The notes beneath the pieces are model-generated. The model searched no databases, was not told where the DNA came from, and saw only the letters and a list, made by a program, of their open reading frames with translations. The position numbers and the translations under genes were made by a program. A DNA stretch of 53,112 nucleotides, taken from Mariniblastus sp. (GTDB taxonomy: Bacteria; Planctomycetota; Planctomycetia; Pirellulales; Pirellulaceae). Numbering within the stretch: position 1 is the first letter of the stretch; every line of letters starts with the position of its first letter. Shown here piece by piece: positions 36,759 through 46,933 of this stretch. Where the stretch lies: the NCBI GenBank assembly GCA_011523945.1, contig WTFU01000128.1, forward strand, positions 1-53,112, written 5' to 3'.

Positions 36759-37838
36759 ATGTTGCACGCAATGATAATGGCCGGTGGCTCGGGTACGCGT
36801 TTCTGGCCCGCCAGTCGAAAATTAAATCCCAAACAACTTCTGAATTTAACTGGACAGCGATCCATGATTCAATCGACGGCTGACAGGTTAAGCGGCCTTT
36901 GCCCGTTGGAAAACCTATTGATCGTCACCAATCAATCTCTCGTTGATCCAATTGCAAAACAACTGCCAGAGGTGCCACGTGAGTCAATTATTGGCGAACC
37001 CGCCAAACGGGACACCGCTCCCTGCGTCGGACTCGCTGCCGCCTTAATTGCCGCTCGCGACCCCGAAGCTACGATGGTCGTTATGCCCGCGGACCATGTC
37101 ATTGGCCCTGACGATGTATTTCAGGACGCGCTAAACCATGCCGCCGAATTGGTAGAAGAGGATCCTTCACGTATCGTCACTTTTGGTATTAAGCCAAGTT
37201 ATCCAGCCGAAGCTTTTGGCTATATCGAACGGGACGGTGAAGCACTCGCACAAAAACGACTGCCAAGTTTCTCTGTCAATCGTTTTCGAGAAAAGCCAGA
37301 TCTCGAAACAGCGAAAAAGTTCTTGGAGGCGGGGTCGTTTTATTGGAATTCAGGAATTTTTGTTTGGAAGGTAAAAACTATCCTCACTGCATTGCAGGAA
37401 TTTCAACCGGCGATGTCAGTTCACATCGATACGATCGCCAGTACGATTGACACCCCCCAATTTGCCGAAACCTTGCAACGAGAGTTCACTGCCATCGAGG
37501 GTACTTCGATTGACTATGCCGTCATGGAAAAACATGAAAACGTCATGGTCGTTGAAGCCCCTTTTCAATGGGATGACCTCGGGAACTGGTCTGCCATTCC
37601 AAGACTCAAAGGGGTGGATGAATCAGGAAACACGATCGACGGTGACCACATAGGCATCGACACTGAAAACTCACTCGTCCGCACCGAGAACGGGCACCTA
37701 ATTGTCACGATTGGAATGAAAGACTGCATTGTCGTCCACACTCCCACTGCCACCTTAGTTGCCGACAAAAACCAGGAACAGGCTATCAAACAAGTCGTTA
37801 CTGAACTTGAAAACCGCGGACTGGATCAATACCTGTAG
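36759..37838 (+). CDS. Mannose-1-phosphate guanylyltransferase
   Basis: A 359-residue enzyme making GDP-mannose from GTP and mannose-1-phosphate. AGGA lies five bases before the ATG. The N-terminus has M-I-M-A-G-G-S-G-T-R-F-W-P-A-S-R followed by P-K-Q-L-L; then V-M-P-A-D-H-V-I (about 108-115), Y-I-E-R, F-R-E-K-P-D, Y-W-N-S-G-I-F-V-W, D-Y-A-V-M-E-K and W-D-D-L-G-N-W. The length fits the short ManC form without the phosphomannose isomerase domain. The stop is 27 bases before the lipase-like gene. Confidence 0.94.
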   Translation: MLHAMIMAGGSGTRFWPASRKLNPKQLLNLTGQRSMIQSTADRLSGLCPLENLLIVTNQSLVDPIAKQLPEVPRESIIGEPAKRDTAPCVGLAAALIAARDPEATMVVMPADHVIGPDDVFQDALNHAAELVEEDPSRIVTFGIKPSYPAEAFGYIERDGEALAQKRLPSFSVNRFREKPDLETAKKFLEAGSFYWNSGIFVWKVKTILTALQEFQPAMSVHIDTIASTIDTPQFAETLQREFTAIEGTSIDYAVMEKHENVMVVEAPFQWDDLGNWSAIPRLKGVDESGNTIDGDHIGIDTENSLVRTENGHLIVTIGMKDCIVVHTPTATLVADKNQEQAIKQVVTELENRGLDQYL

Positions 37839-37865
37839 AGCCACACCTTACTTCTGGGGTACTAA

Positions 37866-38894
37866 GTGAAAACCATTTTTCCCACCATCACGCTCGCTCT
37901 CCTAGGCGCCTGTTTTCTGCCAACGTTAGCGTTTGCTCAAGCGGAGCCACTTAAAACCAACGAAGATTCGGCTACACAGGAAGCGCCCCTGCGTCACAAT
38001 TGGGAACTCAAAACGCTTGGAGGGATGCAGTTTTGGACGGATGTAAAACATCTTAGCGGTTGGCGAATCCAGCAAAACTCAGAGACGGGTCATTTTCGAC
38101 TAATCGACCCGTCTGCAGTCCGATTCGCCTTTGGAAGCTGTCAACAATGTGAGGCAGCATTCTCGAAAATTGCCACCCAAAAGAAAATCCACCCATTAAA
38201 AGGAAAGGTGGTAATTCTACTTCACGGACTTATGAGAACGAGCGCATCAATGGCACCGCTCGGAGAGTTTCTGAAGACAAAGGGTAAATTTGAAATCGTG
38301 AATTTTCAATATGCAAGTACGCGAAAACAAGTCCAAGATCACGCCAGTGCTTTGGAACAAGTAATCGACAGCCTTGGTAGTGATGTGACCGAAATCAATT
38401 TCGTTGGCCACTCGCTTGGGAACATTGTCGTCCGGCGTTACCTTGGCAATCAAGCCGCAGCCAAGCAGCCAATTGACCCACGAATTAAACGTATGGTCAT
38501 GCTCGGACCGCCTAATCAGGGCTCTCGCATGGCCCGCTTACTACGCTCCAGCTTTTCCTTTAAGGTCATCGCCGGAGTGAGCGGAGCTGAACTCTCCAAC
38601 TCCTGGCAACAGCTAGAACCAACTCTGGCCACTCCAGAATTCGAATTCGGCATCATTGCCGGCGGACAGGTAGGTAAAAACAAATTGAATAATCTATTGT
38701 TAACTGGAAAAGATGACTTTACAGTAAGCGTCGAAGAAACGAAATTAAGCGGCGCATACGATTTCCAAATCAGACCGCTAATCCACACCACAATGATGAA
38801 AGATAAAGAGGTCCTTCAAGATACGCTCTGTTTTTTCGAAAATGGATATTTCAAGTCAGAGTCAGCACGCCGACCTTTGACAAGTCTCAAGTAA
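37866..38894 (+). CDS. Secreted alpha/beta hydrolase (lipase-like)
   Basis: A 342-residue protein starting at GTG, with a signal peptide ending in A-F-A-Q (about residue 26). The hydrolase domain begins near 115: V-V-I-L-L-H-G-L (oxyanion region), a nucleophile elbow G-H-S-L-G with Ser183, and P-P-N-Q-G-S-R typical of triacylglycerol lipase/LipB-type folds; H-T-T-M-M near the end may carry the catalytic His. A CxxC pair (C-Q-Q-C, about 92-95) precedes the domain. The substrate is unknown, probably an ester or lipid in the periplasm. It sits 22 bases upstream of the ruvX gene. Confidence 0.85.
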   Translation: MKTIFPTITLALLGACFLPTLAFAQAEPLKTNEDSATQEAPLRHNWELKTLGGMQFWTDVKHLSGWRIQQNSETGHFRLIDPSAVRFAFGSCQQCEAAFSKIATQKKIHPLKGKVVILLHGLMRTSASMAPLGEFLKTKGKFEIVNFQYASTRKQVQDHASALEQVIDSLGSDVTEINFVGHSLGNIVVRRYLGNQAAAKQPIDPRIKRMVMLGPPNQGSRMARLLRSSFSFKVIAGVSGAELSNSWQQLEPTLATPEFEFGIIAGGQVGKNKLNNLLLTGKDDFTVSVEETKLSGAYDFQIRPLIHTTMMKDKEVLQDTLCFFENGYFKSESARRPLTSLK

Positions 38895-38916
38895 CTTTAA
38901 AAGGTCTTGGTCAACA

Positions 38917-39423
38917 ATGATTCCTCCCACCTCAACCCACGGCAAAGAAGAGCCTCATTCGCGGCGCGCACTCCCCACGCAAGGCCGATTGCTTGGCATT
39001 GACTACGGAACCGTCAGAGTCGGGATAGCTATCAGCGACCCCTCTCAAACCATTGCCAGTCCACTTGAGACCTATAATCGACGAACCACCAAACTTGATG
39101 CGAATTACTTTATTGATCTAGTCAAGCTTGAAAAGATTGTCGGCTTAGTCGTCGGACTTCCGGTTCACATGTCCGGTGACGAAAGTGAAAAATCTCGCGA
39201 AGCAGTTGAGTTTGGAAAATGGCTTCAACAATTGACAGAACGACCGGTGATCTGGGTCGACGAGCGGTACACCACCTCGATGGCAAGAGAAATGCTAAGC
39301 CATTCGCCGCTCTCAGGAAAAAAGAGAAAAGCGCAGCTAGACAAACTGGCTGCTCAAATTTTGCTGGCTACCTATCTCGAGTCGGGTGCAGAAGCTGATA
39401 TAGAAGACTTGAACCAGAGCTGA
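38917..39423 (+). CDS. ruvX: YqgF/RuvX family putative Holliday junction resolvase / pre-16S rRNA nuclease
   Basis: A 168-residue RNase H-fold nuclease. After a 25-residue polar leader comes the fold start L-L-G-I-D-Y-G-T-V-R-V-G-I-A-I-S-D (catalytic Asp), then G-L-P-V-H-M-S-G (about 85), W-V-D-E-R-Y-T-T and the C-terminal K-A-Q-L-D-K-L-A-A-Q-I-L-L with the last acidic residue. In E. coli YqgF trims the 5' end of 16S rRNA. The motifs are intact; the polar N-terminal extension is unusual, and a later start would be possible only without an obvious ATG. Confidence 0.92.
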   Translation: MIPPTSTHGKEEPHSRRALPTQGRLLGIDYGTVRVGIAISDPSQTIASPLETYNRRTTKLDANYFIDLVKLEKIVGLVVGLPVHMSGDESEKSREAVEFGKWLQQLTERPVIWVDERYTTSMAREMLSHSPLSGKKRKAQLDKLAAQILLATYLESGAEADIEDLNQS

Positions 39424-39494
39424 AACGTCCGCCGGTGATGCGGAAACCGAATGAGCATAAACCGTAGACGCAAGGAAAGTCGTTTGAGTCGTGT

Positions 39495-39785
39495 TTATTT
39501 TTCAAAAAAATAACGAAGTAAGCTGAACAAGAGAAAACCAATCCAAATCAACCAACCATAGCCATTTTTCTCGCCAGAATGGGCAACCATTTCCACGCTA
39601 TTTTCGGTTTTCATACCGATGGAAGTAACGAAAGCAACCGCGTCACCTTCCTCCCAGCCGCTATCGACCAGCTGTCCAATGATTTGGCCGGGATCCACCC
39701 CTTCATCCAAATTCTCAGAGATCATCTCGGCTAGTTCCCCGATCTCATCTTCATCTTGCCCCGGAGGCAGTACGTATTCCGACAT
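39495..39785 (-). CDS. Small membrane protein of unknown function
   Basis: A 96-residue protein: an acidic N-terminal domain (1-58) with paired helical motifs (E-L-A-E-M-I-S-E-N-L and I-I-G-Q-L-V-D-S-G-W-E-E-G-D-A-V-A-F-V), then a short linker and one C-terminal membrane helix (about 74-92). The helical part recalls UBA-like or helical-hairpin modules, but no family is recognised. Lies 59 bases after the metH stop on the same strand; a cytoplasmic domain anchored by its tail is the simplest topology. Confidence 0.65.
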   Translation of the reverse strand: MSEYVLPPGQDEDEIGELAEMISENLDEGVDPGQIIGQLVDSGWEEGDAVAFVTSIGMKTENSVEMVAHSGEKNGYGWLIWIGFLLFSLLRYFFEK

Positions 39786-39844
39786 GACTCAATCCCGTTA
39801 TCTCAAATTATCATCGGTAAAATACTGATTCTCTCAATCACATC

Positions 39845-42800
39845 TCAATAACCCAGCACTGGTGACAACCAACGTTCAATTTCTTCGATCGGCTTCCCCT
39901 TTAACTTAGCATAATGCTCCGCTTGATCCTTGGTAATTTTGTTGATCGAAAAGTAACGCGATTCTGGATGAGCAAAGTACAAACCACTCACTGCAGCACC
40001 GGGCCACATTGCGAATGACTCAGTCAACTTAATTCCCGTAGCTGGCTCGACAGCCATCAAGTCCCAAAGTGTTTGTTTTTCCGTATGATCAGGGCAAGCG
40101 GGATATCCTGCGGCGGGCCGGATTCCGCGATACTTCTCTTTAATTAATTGCTCCTCGGAAAGATTCTCCTCCGCTCCGAATCCCCAATCAACTCTCGCGC
40201 GATAATGCAACATTTCGGCGAACGCTTCCGCCAATCGATCGGCCAACGCAGCTACCATGATGGCGTTGTAATCATCGAGATCCTCACGGTATTGCTGTGC
40301 CAGTTCATCACAGCCATGGCCTGTGGTGACCGCAAAACCGCCAACATAGTCTACGCGGCCACTTTCAATCGGTGCGACATAGTCGGCAAGGGAACGAAAA
40401 CAGTCGATCCCCTTGCGTTGCCATTGCTGCCGCAGCATTGGAAATCTAGCAATTTCCTGCTCAAGCGACTCATTCTCATAAAGAATAACGGTATCTCCAT
40501 CGCTATTAGCAGGCCAAAATCCATAAAGTCCACGCGCTGACAGCAAACTTTCATCGATAATTTTCTTCAGCATCACCTGAGCGTCTCCAAACAATCGAGT
40601 CGCTTCTTCTCCAACAATTTCATCGTCGAGTATCTTGGGATATTTTCCATGCAACTCCCACGACATGAAAAAGGGAGTCCAATCAATGAACTTCACTATT
40701 TCCTCGAGTTTTATTTCCTCGTGCCCATTTGGAGCATCGACGAAACTCTGGCCTTTTGTAGCCGTCCCCAAAGACCGTGTTCCGGTGAACACAGGCTTTG
40801 CCAGATCCGCCGTATCCCACTCCGTTTGAAATCGCTTTGCATACGCTTCTTCGTAGGGAACTAAGGTCATTTGACGTTCTTCGTATCCGGCAACCAGTTT
40901 TGACTGCAAGTTAAAATTTTCTTCCATGAATTGAGGCTTCAAATCTTTATTGATCAGCCGATCCACCACGCCAACGCTTCGGGAAGCATCCAGCACATGA
41001 ATAACGCCGGGTTCGTATTCCGGAGCAATTCTAACTGCGGTGTGCTTGTCACTGGTCGTCGCTCCTCCAATCAACAACGGAATCGTCATTTTCAGCCGTG
41101 TCATTTCTTTTGCGACATAAACCATTTCATCGAGACTTGGGGTGATCAAGCCAGACAACCCTATCAAGTCCACGTCGTGCTGAACGGCAGCCTCGAGAAT
41201 TTTTTCGCAAGACACCATCACACCCAGGTCAACTACCTCGTAGTTATTACATCCGAGTACAACGCCGACGATATTCTTTCCAATATCGTGAACGTCCCCC
41301 TTAACCGTTGCCAACAAAATTTTTCCACGATAACTCTGGCTCTCAAGGCCCGACGCAATCTTCTCCTCCTCCATGTAAGGCAGTAAATGAGCGACCGCTT
41401 TTTTCATAACGCGGGCAGACTTAACCACTTGAGGAAGAAACATTTTTCCACTGCCGAACAGATCCCCGACAGTCGACATCCCATCCATCATGGGTCCCTC
41501 GATAATGCTCAAACAACGATCGTAGGCCAACCTTGCTTCCTCGGTATCCTCAACAATGTACTTATCAATTCCCTTGACTAAGGCGTGGGACAGACGCTCC
41601 TCTACCGACAAACCCCGCCATTCCAAATTCTCGGTTTTTGACTTTTTTCCTTTTTGATCTTTTACTGTTTCAGAAAACTCAAGCAATCGATCCGTTGCAT
41701 CGGACCGACGATTTAGCAGCACGTCCTCTACACGTTCTAGTAAATCTTTTGGAATTTCTTCATAAATCTCTAATTGGCCGGCATTTACGATCCCCATGTC
41801 CAATCCTGCTTCAATTGCATGAAACAGAAACGCAGAATTAATCGCTTCCCGAACGACACCGTTTCCTCGAAAACTAAAACTAACATTCGAAACACCACCT
41901 GAAACCTTGGCTCGTGGGCACTCGACCTTGATCCTTCGGGTTGCATCGAAAAAGTTAACGGCATAGTTATCGTGCTCTTCCATCCCGGTCGCGATTGTCA
42001 AAATATTTGGGTCAAAAATGATATCTTCCGGTGGAAAATCGAGTTCTTGCGTCAACAAATCATACGCGCGCTTACAAATACGAACCTTGTCGTCCGTCTC
42101 CACTGCCTGCCCCTGCTCGTCAAATGCCATCACAACCGCCGCCGCGCCGTAGCGCCGAACCAATTTAGCTCGCTCAAGAAATTCAGCTTCCCCCTCTTTC
42201 AAGCTAATCGAGTTCACGATCGCTTTCCCCTGAACTGCACGCAGGCCAGCCTCGATGACCGACCACTTGGAGCTATCGATCATGACAGGAACAGCGCTAA
42301 TGTCCGACTCTCCGGCAATGAGCCTGAGAAAGGTCGTCATCGCCTGTTCGCCATCAAGCAAGGCGTCGTCCATATTGATATCGATCACCGCAGCACCGCC
42401 CTCGACCTGGTCGCGCGCGACTTCAATAGCCTCTTCAAACTTTTCGTCCCGAATTAATCTTGCGAATTTTCGCGAACCGGTAACATTGGTTCTTTCTCCG
42501 ACCATTAAAAAATTTGCATCGTCTCGCAAGTTCAAGGGCCTTGAACCAGACAGTCGGGTCAACGGCTCGATTTGATTTGGGCGGTGAGGTTGGCAGCCAC
42601 GAACAGCTTTACTAATTGCGGCAATGTGGGCCGGAGTCGTACCACAACAACCTCCGACAATATTCAGCCAACCACTCTCAGCCCATTCCTTAATCGTCTC
42701 TGCCATTTGATCTGGTCCGAGGTCAAACTCTCCCATTTCATTGGGAGTCCCGGCGTTGGGATGGCAACTGATGAAACGATTCGAAACTTTAGAAAGTTCT

Positions 42801-43594
42801 TCGATGTGCGATCTCATAATATCCGGGCCAAGCGCGCAGTTCATTCCGACACTAACCATTGGAAAATGCGAAATCGAATTCCAGAACGCTTCAACCAACT
42901 GTCCCGAAACAAACGTCGCCCCGGATTCAGCAAAGGTCCCTGAAACCATCACCGGAATTACATTTCCCGACTCTTCGAAATATCTGGAAATTGCAAACAA
43001 GCAGGCCTTCAAATTCAAAGTATCGATTACCGTTTCCGGAAATAAAATATCTACTCCGGCCTCTACCAGTGCCTTTACCTGAATAAAATACGACGCCTCC
43101 ATCTCTTCGAAAGATGTATTTCGATAGGCGGGATCTTCAACCTTAGTACTAATTGCCGTCTGCTTGGAAGTTGGTCCGATCGAACCGGCGACGAAACGCG
43201 GTTGATCAGGTGTCTTCGCTGTATATTCATCCGCTGCCCGTCTGGCGTTCGCTACTCCGGCAAAATTAATTTCCCGAACAATCTCTTCCGGAAAATCAAA
43301 ATCACTCAATCCAACCAAACTCGCTTGAAACGTATTGGTTTCAATAATGTCTGCGCCGGCCTCCAAATACTGACGATGCAAATCGGTAATCTTCTCTGGG
43401 TGAGTTAGCCCGAAAACATCCGTGCAATTTTTGAGATCGTGCGGCCATTCTTGGAATCGCTCGCCACGGACTTCAGCCTCGGTCAAGCCCAGCCCAAAAA
43501 TCATCGATCCCATCGCTCCATCAAGCACCAAAATCTCTTTTTCAAGCCGATTAAGAAATAAATCAGTTTTACTTTTTTGGTTAACAACAGACAC
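39845..43594 (-). CDS. metH: Cobalamin-dependent methionine synthase
   Basis: About 1249 residues from GTG at 43594, which has a purine-rich AAGGGA site upstream; an in-frame TTG at 43618 is the alternative. It methylates homocysteine with a methyl group from methyltetrahydrofolate through cobalamin. Domain order is complete: homocysteine domain (V-L-D-G-A-M-G, later zinc cysteines in G-G-C-C-G-T-T), pterin domain (G-E-R-T-N-V-T-G-S and I-D-I-N-M-D-D-A), cobalamin domain ([10 protein letters not shown], lower-ligand His) and AdoMet reactivation domain ([15 protein letters not shown]). No cobalamin riboswitch was seen upstream. Confidence 0.97.
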   Translation of the reverse strand: MSVVNQKSKTDLFLNRLEKEILVLDGAMGSMIFGLGLTEAEVRGERFQEWPHDLKNCTDVFGLTHPEKITDLHRQYLEAGADIIETNTFQASLVGLSDFDFPEEIVREINFAGVANARRAADEYTAKTPDQPRFVAGSIGPTSKQTAISTKVEDPAYRNTSFEEMEASYFIQVKALVEAGVDILFPETVIDTLNLKACLFAISRYFEESGNVIPVMVSGTFAESGATFVSGQLVEAFWNSISHFPMVSVGMNCALGPDIMRSHIEELSKVSNRFISCHPNAGTPNEMGEFDLGPDQMAETIKEWAESGWLNIVGGCCGTTPAHIAAISKAVRGCQPHRPNQIEPLTRLSGSRPLNLRDDANFLMVGERTNVTGSRKFARLIRDEKFEEAIEVARDQVEGGAAVIDINMDDALLDGEQAMTTFLRLIAGESDISAVPVMIDSSKWSVIEAGLRAVQGKAIVNSISLKEGEAEFLERAKLVRRYGAAAVVMAFDEQGQAVETDDKVRICKRAYDLLTQELDFPPEDIIFDPNILTIATGMEEHDNYAVNFFDATRRIKVECPRAKVSGGVSNVSFSFRGNGVVREAINSAFLFHAIEAGLDMGIVNAGQLEIYEEIPKDLLERVEDVLLNRRSDATDRLLEFSETVKDQKGKKSKTENLEWRGLSVEERLSHALVKGIDKYIVEDTEEARLAYDRCLSIIEGPMMDGMSTVGDLFGSGKMFLPQVVKSARVMKKAVAHLLPYMEEEKIASGLESQSYRGKILLATVKGDVHDIGKNIVGVVLGCNNYEVVDLGVMVSCEKILEAAVQHDVDLIGLSGLITPSLDEMVYVAKEMTRLKMTIPLLIGGATTSDKHTAVRIAPEYEPGVIHVLDASRSVGVVDRLINKDLKPQFMEENFNLQSKLVAGYEERQMTLVPYEEAYAKRFQTEWDTADLAKPVFTGTRSLGTATKGQSFVDAPNGHEEIKLEEIVKFIDWTPFFMSWELHGKYPKILDDEIVGEEATRLFGDAQVMLKKIIDESLLSARGLYGFWPANSDGDTVILYENESLEQEIARFPMLRQQWQRKGIDCFRSLADYVAPIESGRVDYVGGFAVTTGHGCDELAQQYREDLDDYNAIMVAALADRLAEAFAEMLHYRARVDWGFGAEENLSEEQLIKEKYRGIRPAAGYPACPDHTEKQTLWDLMAVEPATGIKLTESFAMWPGAAVSGLYFAHPESRYFSINKITKDQAEHYAKLKGKPIEEIERWLSPVLGY

Positions 43595-43785
43595 TTTTGG
43601 TTGTTCCCTTCGTCGCAAAATCCATTGCGATGTTAATTCAGGTCAGGTAGGCAAAAAGGCAGCATATGCCAGCACTTATTTTAGTTCAGAAACGATTTCT
43701 CCGAAACCGAAGGCTCAAGACAATCTCGGGGTAGGCCGATGAGTAAGAAGTGCACCAATCTGCCAACTCGCCACCAGGTCTTGAG

Positions 43786-45291
43786 ATGAATCCAACGATT
43801 ATTGTTCAGCAAAACTACGACTTCTCTGATCTCGTTTTACCCGCAAATCAACGGTCCGCTCAACCGCCTTCGAACAACTCAAAGGCCGCCGTGATCCGTC
43901 CCGTCACGAATCAAAACGTGCACCCCAACGACCGAACTCTTGGCAATCAGCACAACAGTCAGCACCGTCGCACCACTTCTCTTTCAGAAAACAGTCAATT
44001 GGCCAGCCAGAATCCACTGTCGCCCCAATCAATTCCAGTTGAAATCCGTCCAGTTTCCGAGCAACAATCTAATACACCTTCTGAACCATCTGAAACAAAT
44101 TCTGAAGCTCAGTACCACACCAGCGTAAATACGAATGCACTGCCCGACGAACACTGCTTAGACCTACTGGCCACCCTTAGCCCTAATGAAACACTTGCAT
44201 TTGATATGCAGGAAATTGCTTCGACGCGCGCTCACAGCCCACGTGTCATTCCTAACTTCGAAGAACTAACCAAAGGCATTGGCGCAACACCTCGTGTTGC
44301 GCTATCACCGAACGGGCAACCTTACCGCACATCGACCGGGGCTGACCGCGTTGATCAACTGATTGCCCAAAACGAAAGAGAAAAATCAGCAATCGAAATT
44401 GATCAAAATTTCCAAGCAACGGTCAAAGCGAGGATTGATGCCGAAGAGTTATCACGCAATTCAGAGCGTCCAACAATTAAAAACACGAACGAAACTCGTT
44501 CAGATCATGCTGACATCGAACGACTTGCCCAAACGAGCAGCCATGCTCGGGAAGCAATTCGGGCGGAAGCCGAAAAAGTTACTCGGGAGTTTCTTCATGG
44601 CAGCGACCATGAAATCCCAAGTAGTGTTGCAGCCTGGGACGTCGAGGATTTTCGCTGGCCGGATACAACCAACCAGATGCTTGATTCAGGTGGGCCGTCT
44701 CTGGACTACCTTTACCAAAGCCTCCTCGCTCTTATGCAACCAGGACCGGCAAGAGTCCTCATTGGTGGTGTTGGACGTGGCGAGGGCACTACATCAATTG
44801 CAATAAGTTTAGCCCGATGGGTGGCAGGTTTAGGCAAGAAGGTTCTCCTGATTGACGGCGATCTCTCAAGTGCAGACATGAGTCGCCAAGCGGGGATGGC
44901 AAAGAACATTTCATGGATGAATTCAATTAGCTACACAATCCCCAACGCTGAACTAACAGTGCGATCTCAAAAATCAAACCTGTGCTTGCTACCATTAAAC
45001 TCAATGGATTCGAGAAGTCAGTGGCCAAGATTCATTTACGACGAATTGGGAAAGATAATCAAAGAAGCACAGCACGAATTTGATCTGGTCATTACGGATG
45101 TTGGGCCCGTTGAGCAAATGATGGCTGAATTAAGCAGGCCTAGCTGCATCGCTGATGCTACCGTATTGGTTCACGATGGAGTACAATCAGGCTCATTAAA
45201 AACAGCCCAAAAACGAATGAAGATGTTCGGGTTCAGCAACCTGGTCATTGCTCAAAACCGGGCAACATTACCAACGCAAAACGCCGCCTAA
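43786..45291 (+). CDS. CpsD/BY-kinase-like P-loop ATPase with long disordered N-terminus
   Basis: About 501 residues from the ATG at 43786 (an in-frame GTG at 43750 adds 12). The first 300 residues are rich in N, Q, S, P and T, low-complexity and probably disordered. The C-terminal P-loop domain resembles polysaccharide-assembly kinases (CpsD, Wzc cytoplasmic part) and MinD/ParA proteins: G-G-V-G-R-G-E-G-T-T-S (bases 44764-44796), V-L-L-I-D-G-D-L (Walker A') and F-D-L-V-I-T-D-V-G-P (Walker B). The P-loop lysine of G-E-G-K-[ST] is replaced by Thr, and no Tyr-rich tail follows, so kinase activity is doubtful. A GT39-like gene 40 bases downstream suggests a role in exopolysaccharide assembly. 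Confidence 0.82.
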   Translation: MNPTIIVQQNYDFSDLVLPANQRSAQPPSNNSKAAVIRPVTNQNVHPNDRTLGNQHNSQHRRTTSLSENSQLASQNPLSPQSIPVEIRPVSEQQSNTPSEPSETNSEAQYHTSVNTNALPDEHCLDLLATLSPNETLAFDMQEIASTRAHSPRVIPNFEELTKGIGATPRVALSPNGQPYRTSTGADRVDQLIAQNEREKSAIEIDQNFQATVKARIDAEELSRNSERPTIKNTNETRSDHADIERLAQTSSHAREAIRAEAEKVTREFLHGSDHEIPSSVAAWDVEDFRWPDTTNQMLDSGGPSLDYLYQSLLALMQPGPARVLIGGVGRGEGTTSIAISLARWVAGLGKKVLLIDGDLSSADMSRQAGMAKNISWMNSISYTIPNAELTVRSQKSNLCLLPLNSMDSRSQWPRFIYDELGKIIKEAQHEFDLVITDVGPVEQMMAELSRPSCIADATVLVHDGVQSGSLKTAQKRMKMFGFSNLVIAQNRATLPTQNAA

Positions 45292-45331
45292 ACCCAAGGG
45301 AATGCGGGCCGCGTGCTGACTTGAGAGTTAA

Positions 45332-46933
45332 GTGAAGTTAACCCGCCCACCGTGGATCACCATTGCCGTCTTCGCCTTCATCGTAGCTGCTGGAGGTTGG
45401 TTGCGTTTTCAGGTTGCAAGTCATGATTTGCTGTGGCTGGATGAACTGCACACTGGATGGGTAGTGGACGCCCCCGGGTTCAGTGACATCGCTTCGCGTG
45501 CATCAGATGGCAACCAAACTCCATTTTTTTTCTGGATCACTTACCTGTTGATTCAGTTACCAATCCAGCCCGAACTGGGACTGCGTCTCGCGTCCCTTTT
45601 GGCCGGAATTGCCCTAAACGTGATCGCCCCGATCTGGGTGTGGCGTTGGTTTGGCAGTCGCCTCGGTACTTTACTAACCGCTGCGCTGATCGCGTCTAAC
45701 TTAGACTTCATTTACTACAGCACTGAGGCTCGCCCTTACGCGTTAATCCAGCTTCTGGGCCTGTTGCAATTCGGTTATTTCTTCCGCCTGTTATGGCCAG
45801 CTTTCTCAAAATCGTCTGACAGTGAATCCGCGAATCTTCCATCAAACATTAAGCCTCAAATTTTATTCTCGCTTCTTTCCTTGGCCATGCTGTACACCCA
45901 CCTGACTTCGGCTTGGCTGTTGATAACAGAAGCTTTGGCTTTGGCAGTCTGCTTCTTCCGAACTCCACGACTCATACGCCGCGTTGAACTCTGGCTCCCC
46001 GCAATCATGACAATCTGCGGGGGATTTCTACCTTTTGCATTGGTTACTCACAACATCTACTCCAGACGCGACAACTGGGAATTAGTCTCATCGATTCCCA
46101 ATCTAATTTCAAACAACCTTCCTGAACTCTTGATTGTCGTTCTTGCCCCCGCACTTCTAATAATAGGTCATGCAATTTTCATAAAACAGCAACCAGAACT
46201 CGCTGCAAAAAAACGACAGCAACTTGGTCTGATCCTGCTGTGGGCACTCATCCCATTTAGCTGCGTCGTCGGGCTAACCCTGACGGGTGTCGCACCATTA
46301 GCGCTCCGTCGCTACACCTTAATTGGCGCTGCCGCGCTCCCGATCTTTGCTGGGTGCTGTACAGCATACTTGCCTTCGATTTGGCAGCGAATCCTTCTCG
46401 CCACGCTCTTGTTCTCTAGCTTAATTTTCACTGGCTACTGCTTTAGCCCCACAGGGATGAATCCGTTTAACCAGGGTGGTTCATTGCCGCATTTTCGTTT
46501 GGAAAATTGGCAAACTGTCATCGAGAAAATCAACTCTGAATCGGGAAAGCAGGAGTACCCCGTGTTTTTATTCGCCAATATTATTGAAGATGCAGACGCA
46601 ATGGAGACCGACGACCTGCGTTTCCAGAACTACTTATTATTCCCTCTCTCTTGGCCCTATTCGCTGAATCGCACCTACCCGACCGTCTCAGCCGGGCCAA
46701 CGTTAACAGCGCCCCATTTTCGACCAACTCAAATCCAAAAAACGCTCGAAAGCGAGGGCTGTTGGGTCATTGTTCGCGGAAATAAAGATCTAGCAGAGCA
46801 AATTGGTTTTGAACTTGAAATGAGTGTTGAAAACAAAATGGCAGAAAACCCGGCAACCTCCCTGACCTCCATTAAAACCCAATTCTACGAAACGGCAGAC
46901 AGTCCCGTTTATTTAATTTCGCTGACCTGGTGA
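45332..46933 (+). CDS. GT39/ArnT-like membrane glycosyltransferase
   Basis: A 533-residue membrane protein starting at GTG. It has an N-terminal helix, then the catalytic-loop motif L-W-L-D-E-L-H-T-G-W (acidic D-E pair at about residues 36-37), T-P-F-F-F-W, and about ten further helices up to 370, followed by a C-terminal soluble domain (about 390-533). This is the layout of GT-C transferases that use polyprenyl-phosphate sugars to modify lipids, proteins or glycans outside the cytoplasmic membrane. Donor and acceptor are unknown. Its last 25 bases overlap the 3' end of the convergent oxidase gene. Confidence 0.82.
   Translation: MKLTRPPWITIAVFAFIVAAGGWLRFQVASHDLLWLDELHTGWVVDAPGFSDIASRASDGNQTPFFFWITYLLIQLPIQPELGLRLASLLAGIALNVIAPIWVWRWFGSRLGTLLTAALIASNLDFIYYSTEARPYALIQLLGLLQFGYFFRLLWPAFSKSSDSESANLPSNIKPQILFSLLSLAMLYTHLTSAWLLITEALALAVCFFRTPRLIRRVELWLPAIMTICGGFLPFALVTHNIYSRRDNWELVSSIPNLISNNLPELLIVVLAPALLIIGHAIFIKQQPELAAKKRQQLGLILLWALIPFSCVVGLTLTGVAPLALRRYTLIGAAALPIFAGCCTAYLPSIWQRILLATLLFSSLIFTGYCFSPTGMNPFNQGGSLPHFRLENWQTVIEKINSESGKQEYPVFLFANIIEDADAMETDDLRFQNYLLFPLSWPYSLNRTYPTVSAGPTLTAPHFRPTQIQKTLESEGCWVIVRGNKDLAEQIGFELEMSVENKMAENPATSLTSIKTQFYETADSPVYLISLTW

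Noticed and set aside
43595..43785. Possible cobalamin riboswitch upstream of metH
   Set aside because: No B12-box or other conserved riboswitch segment could be found on the minus strand.
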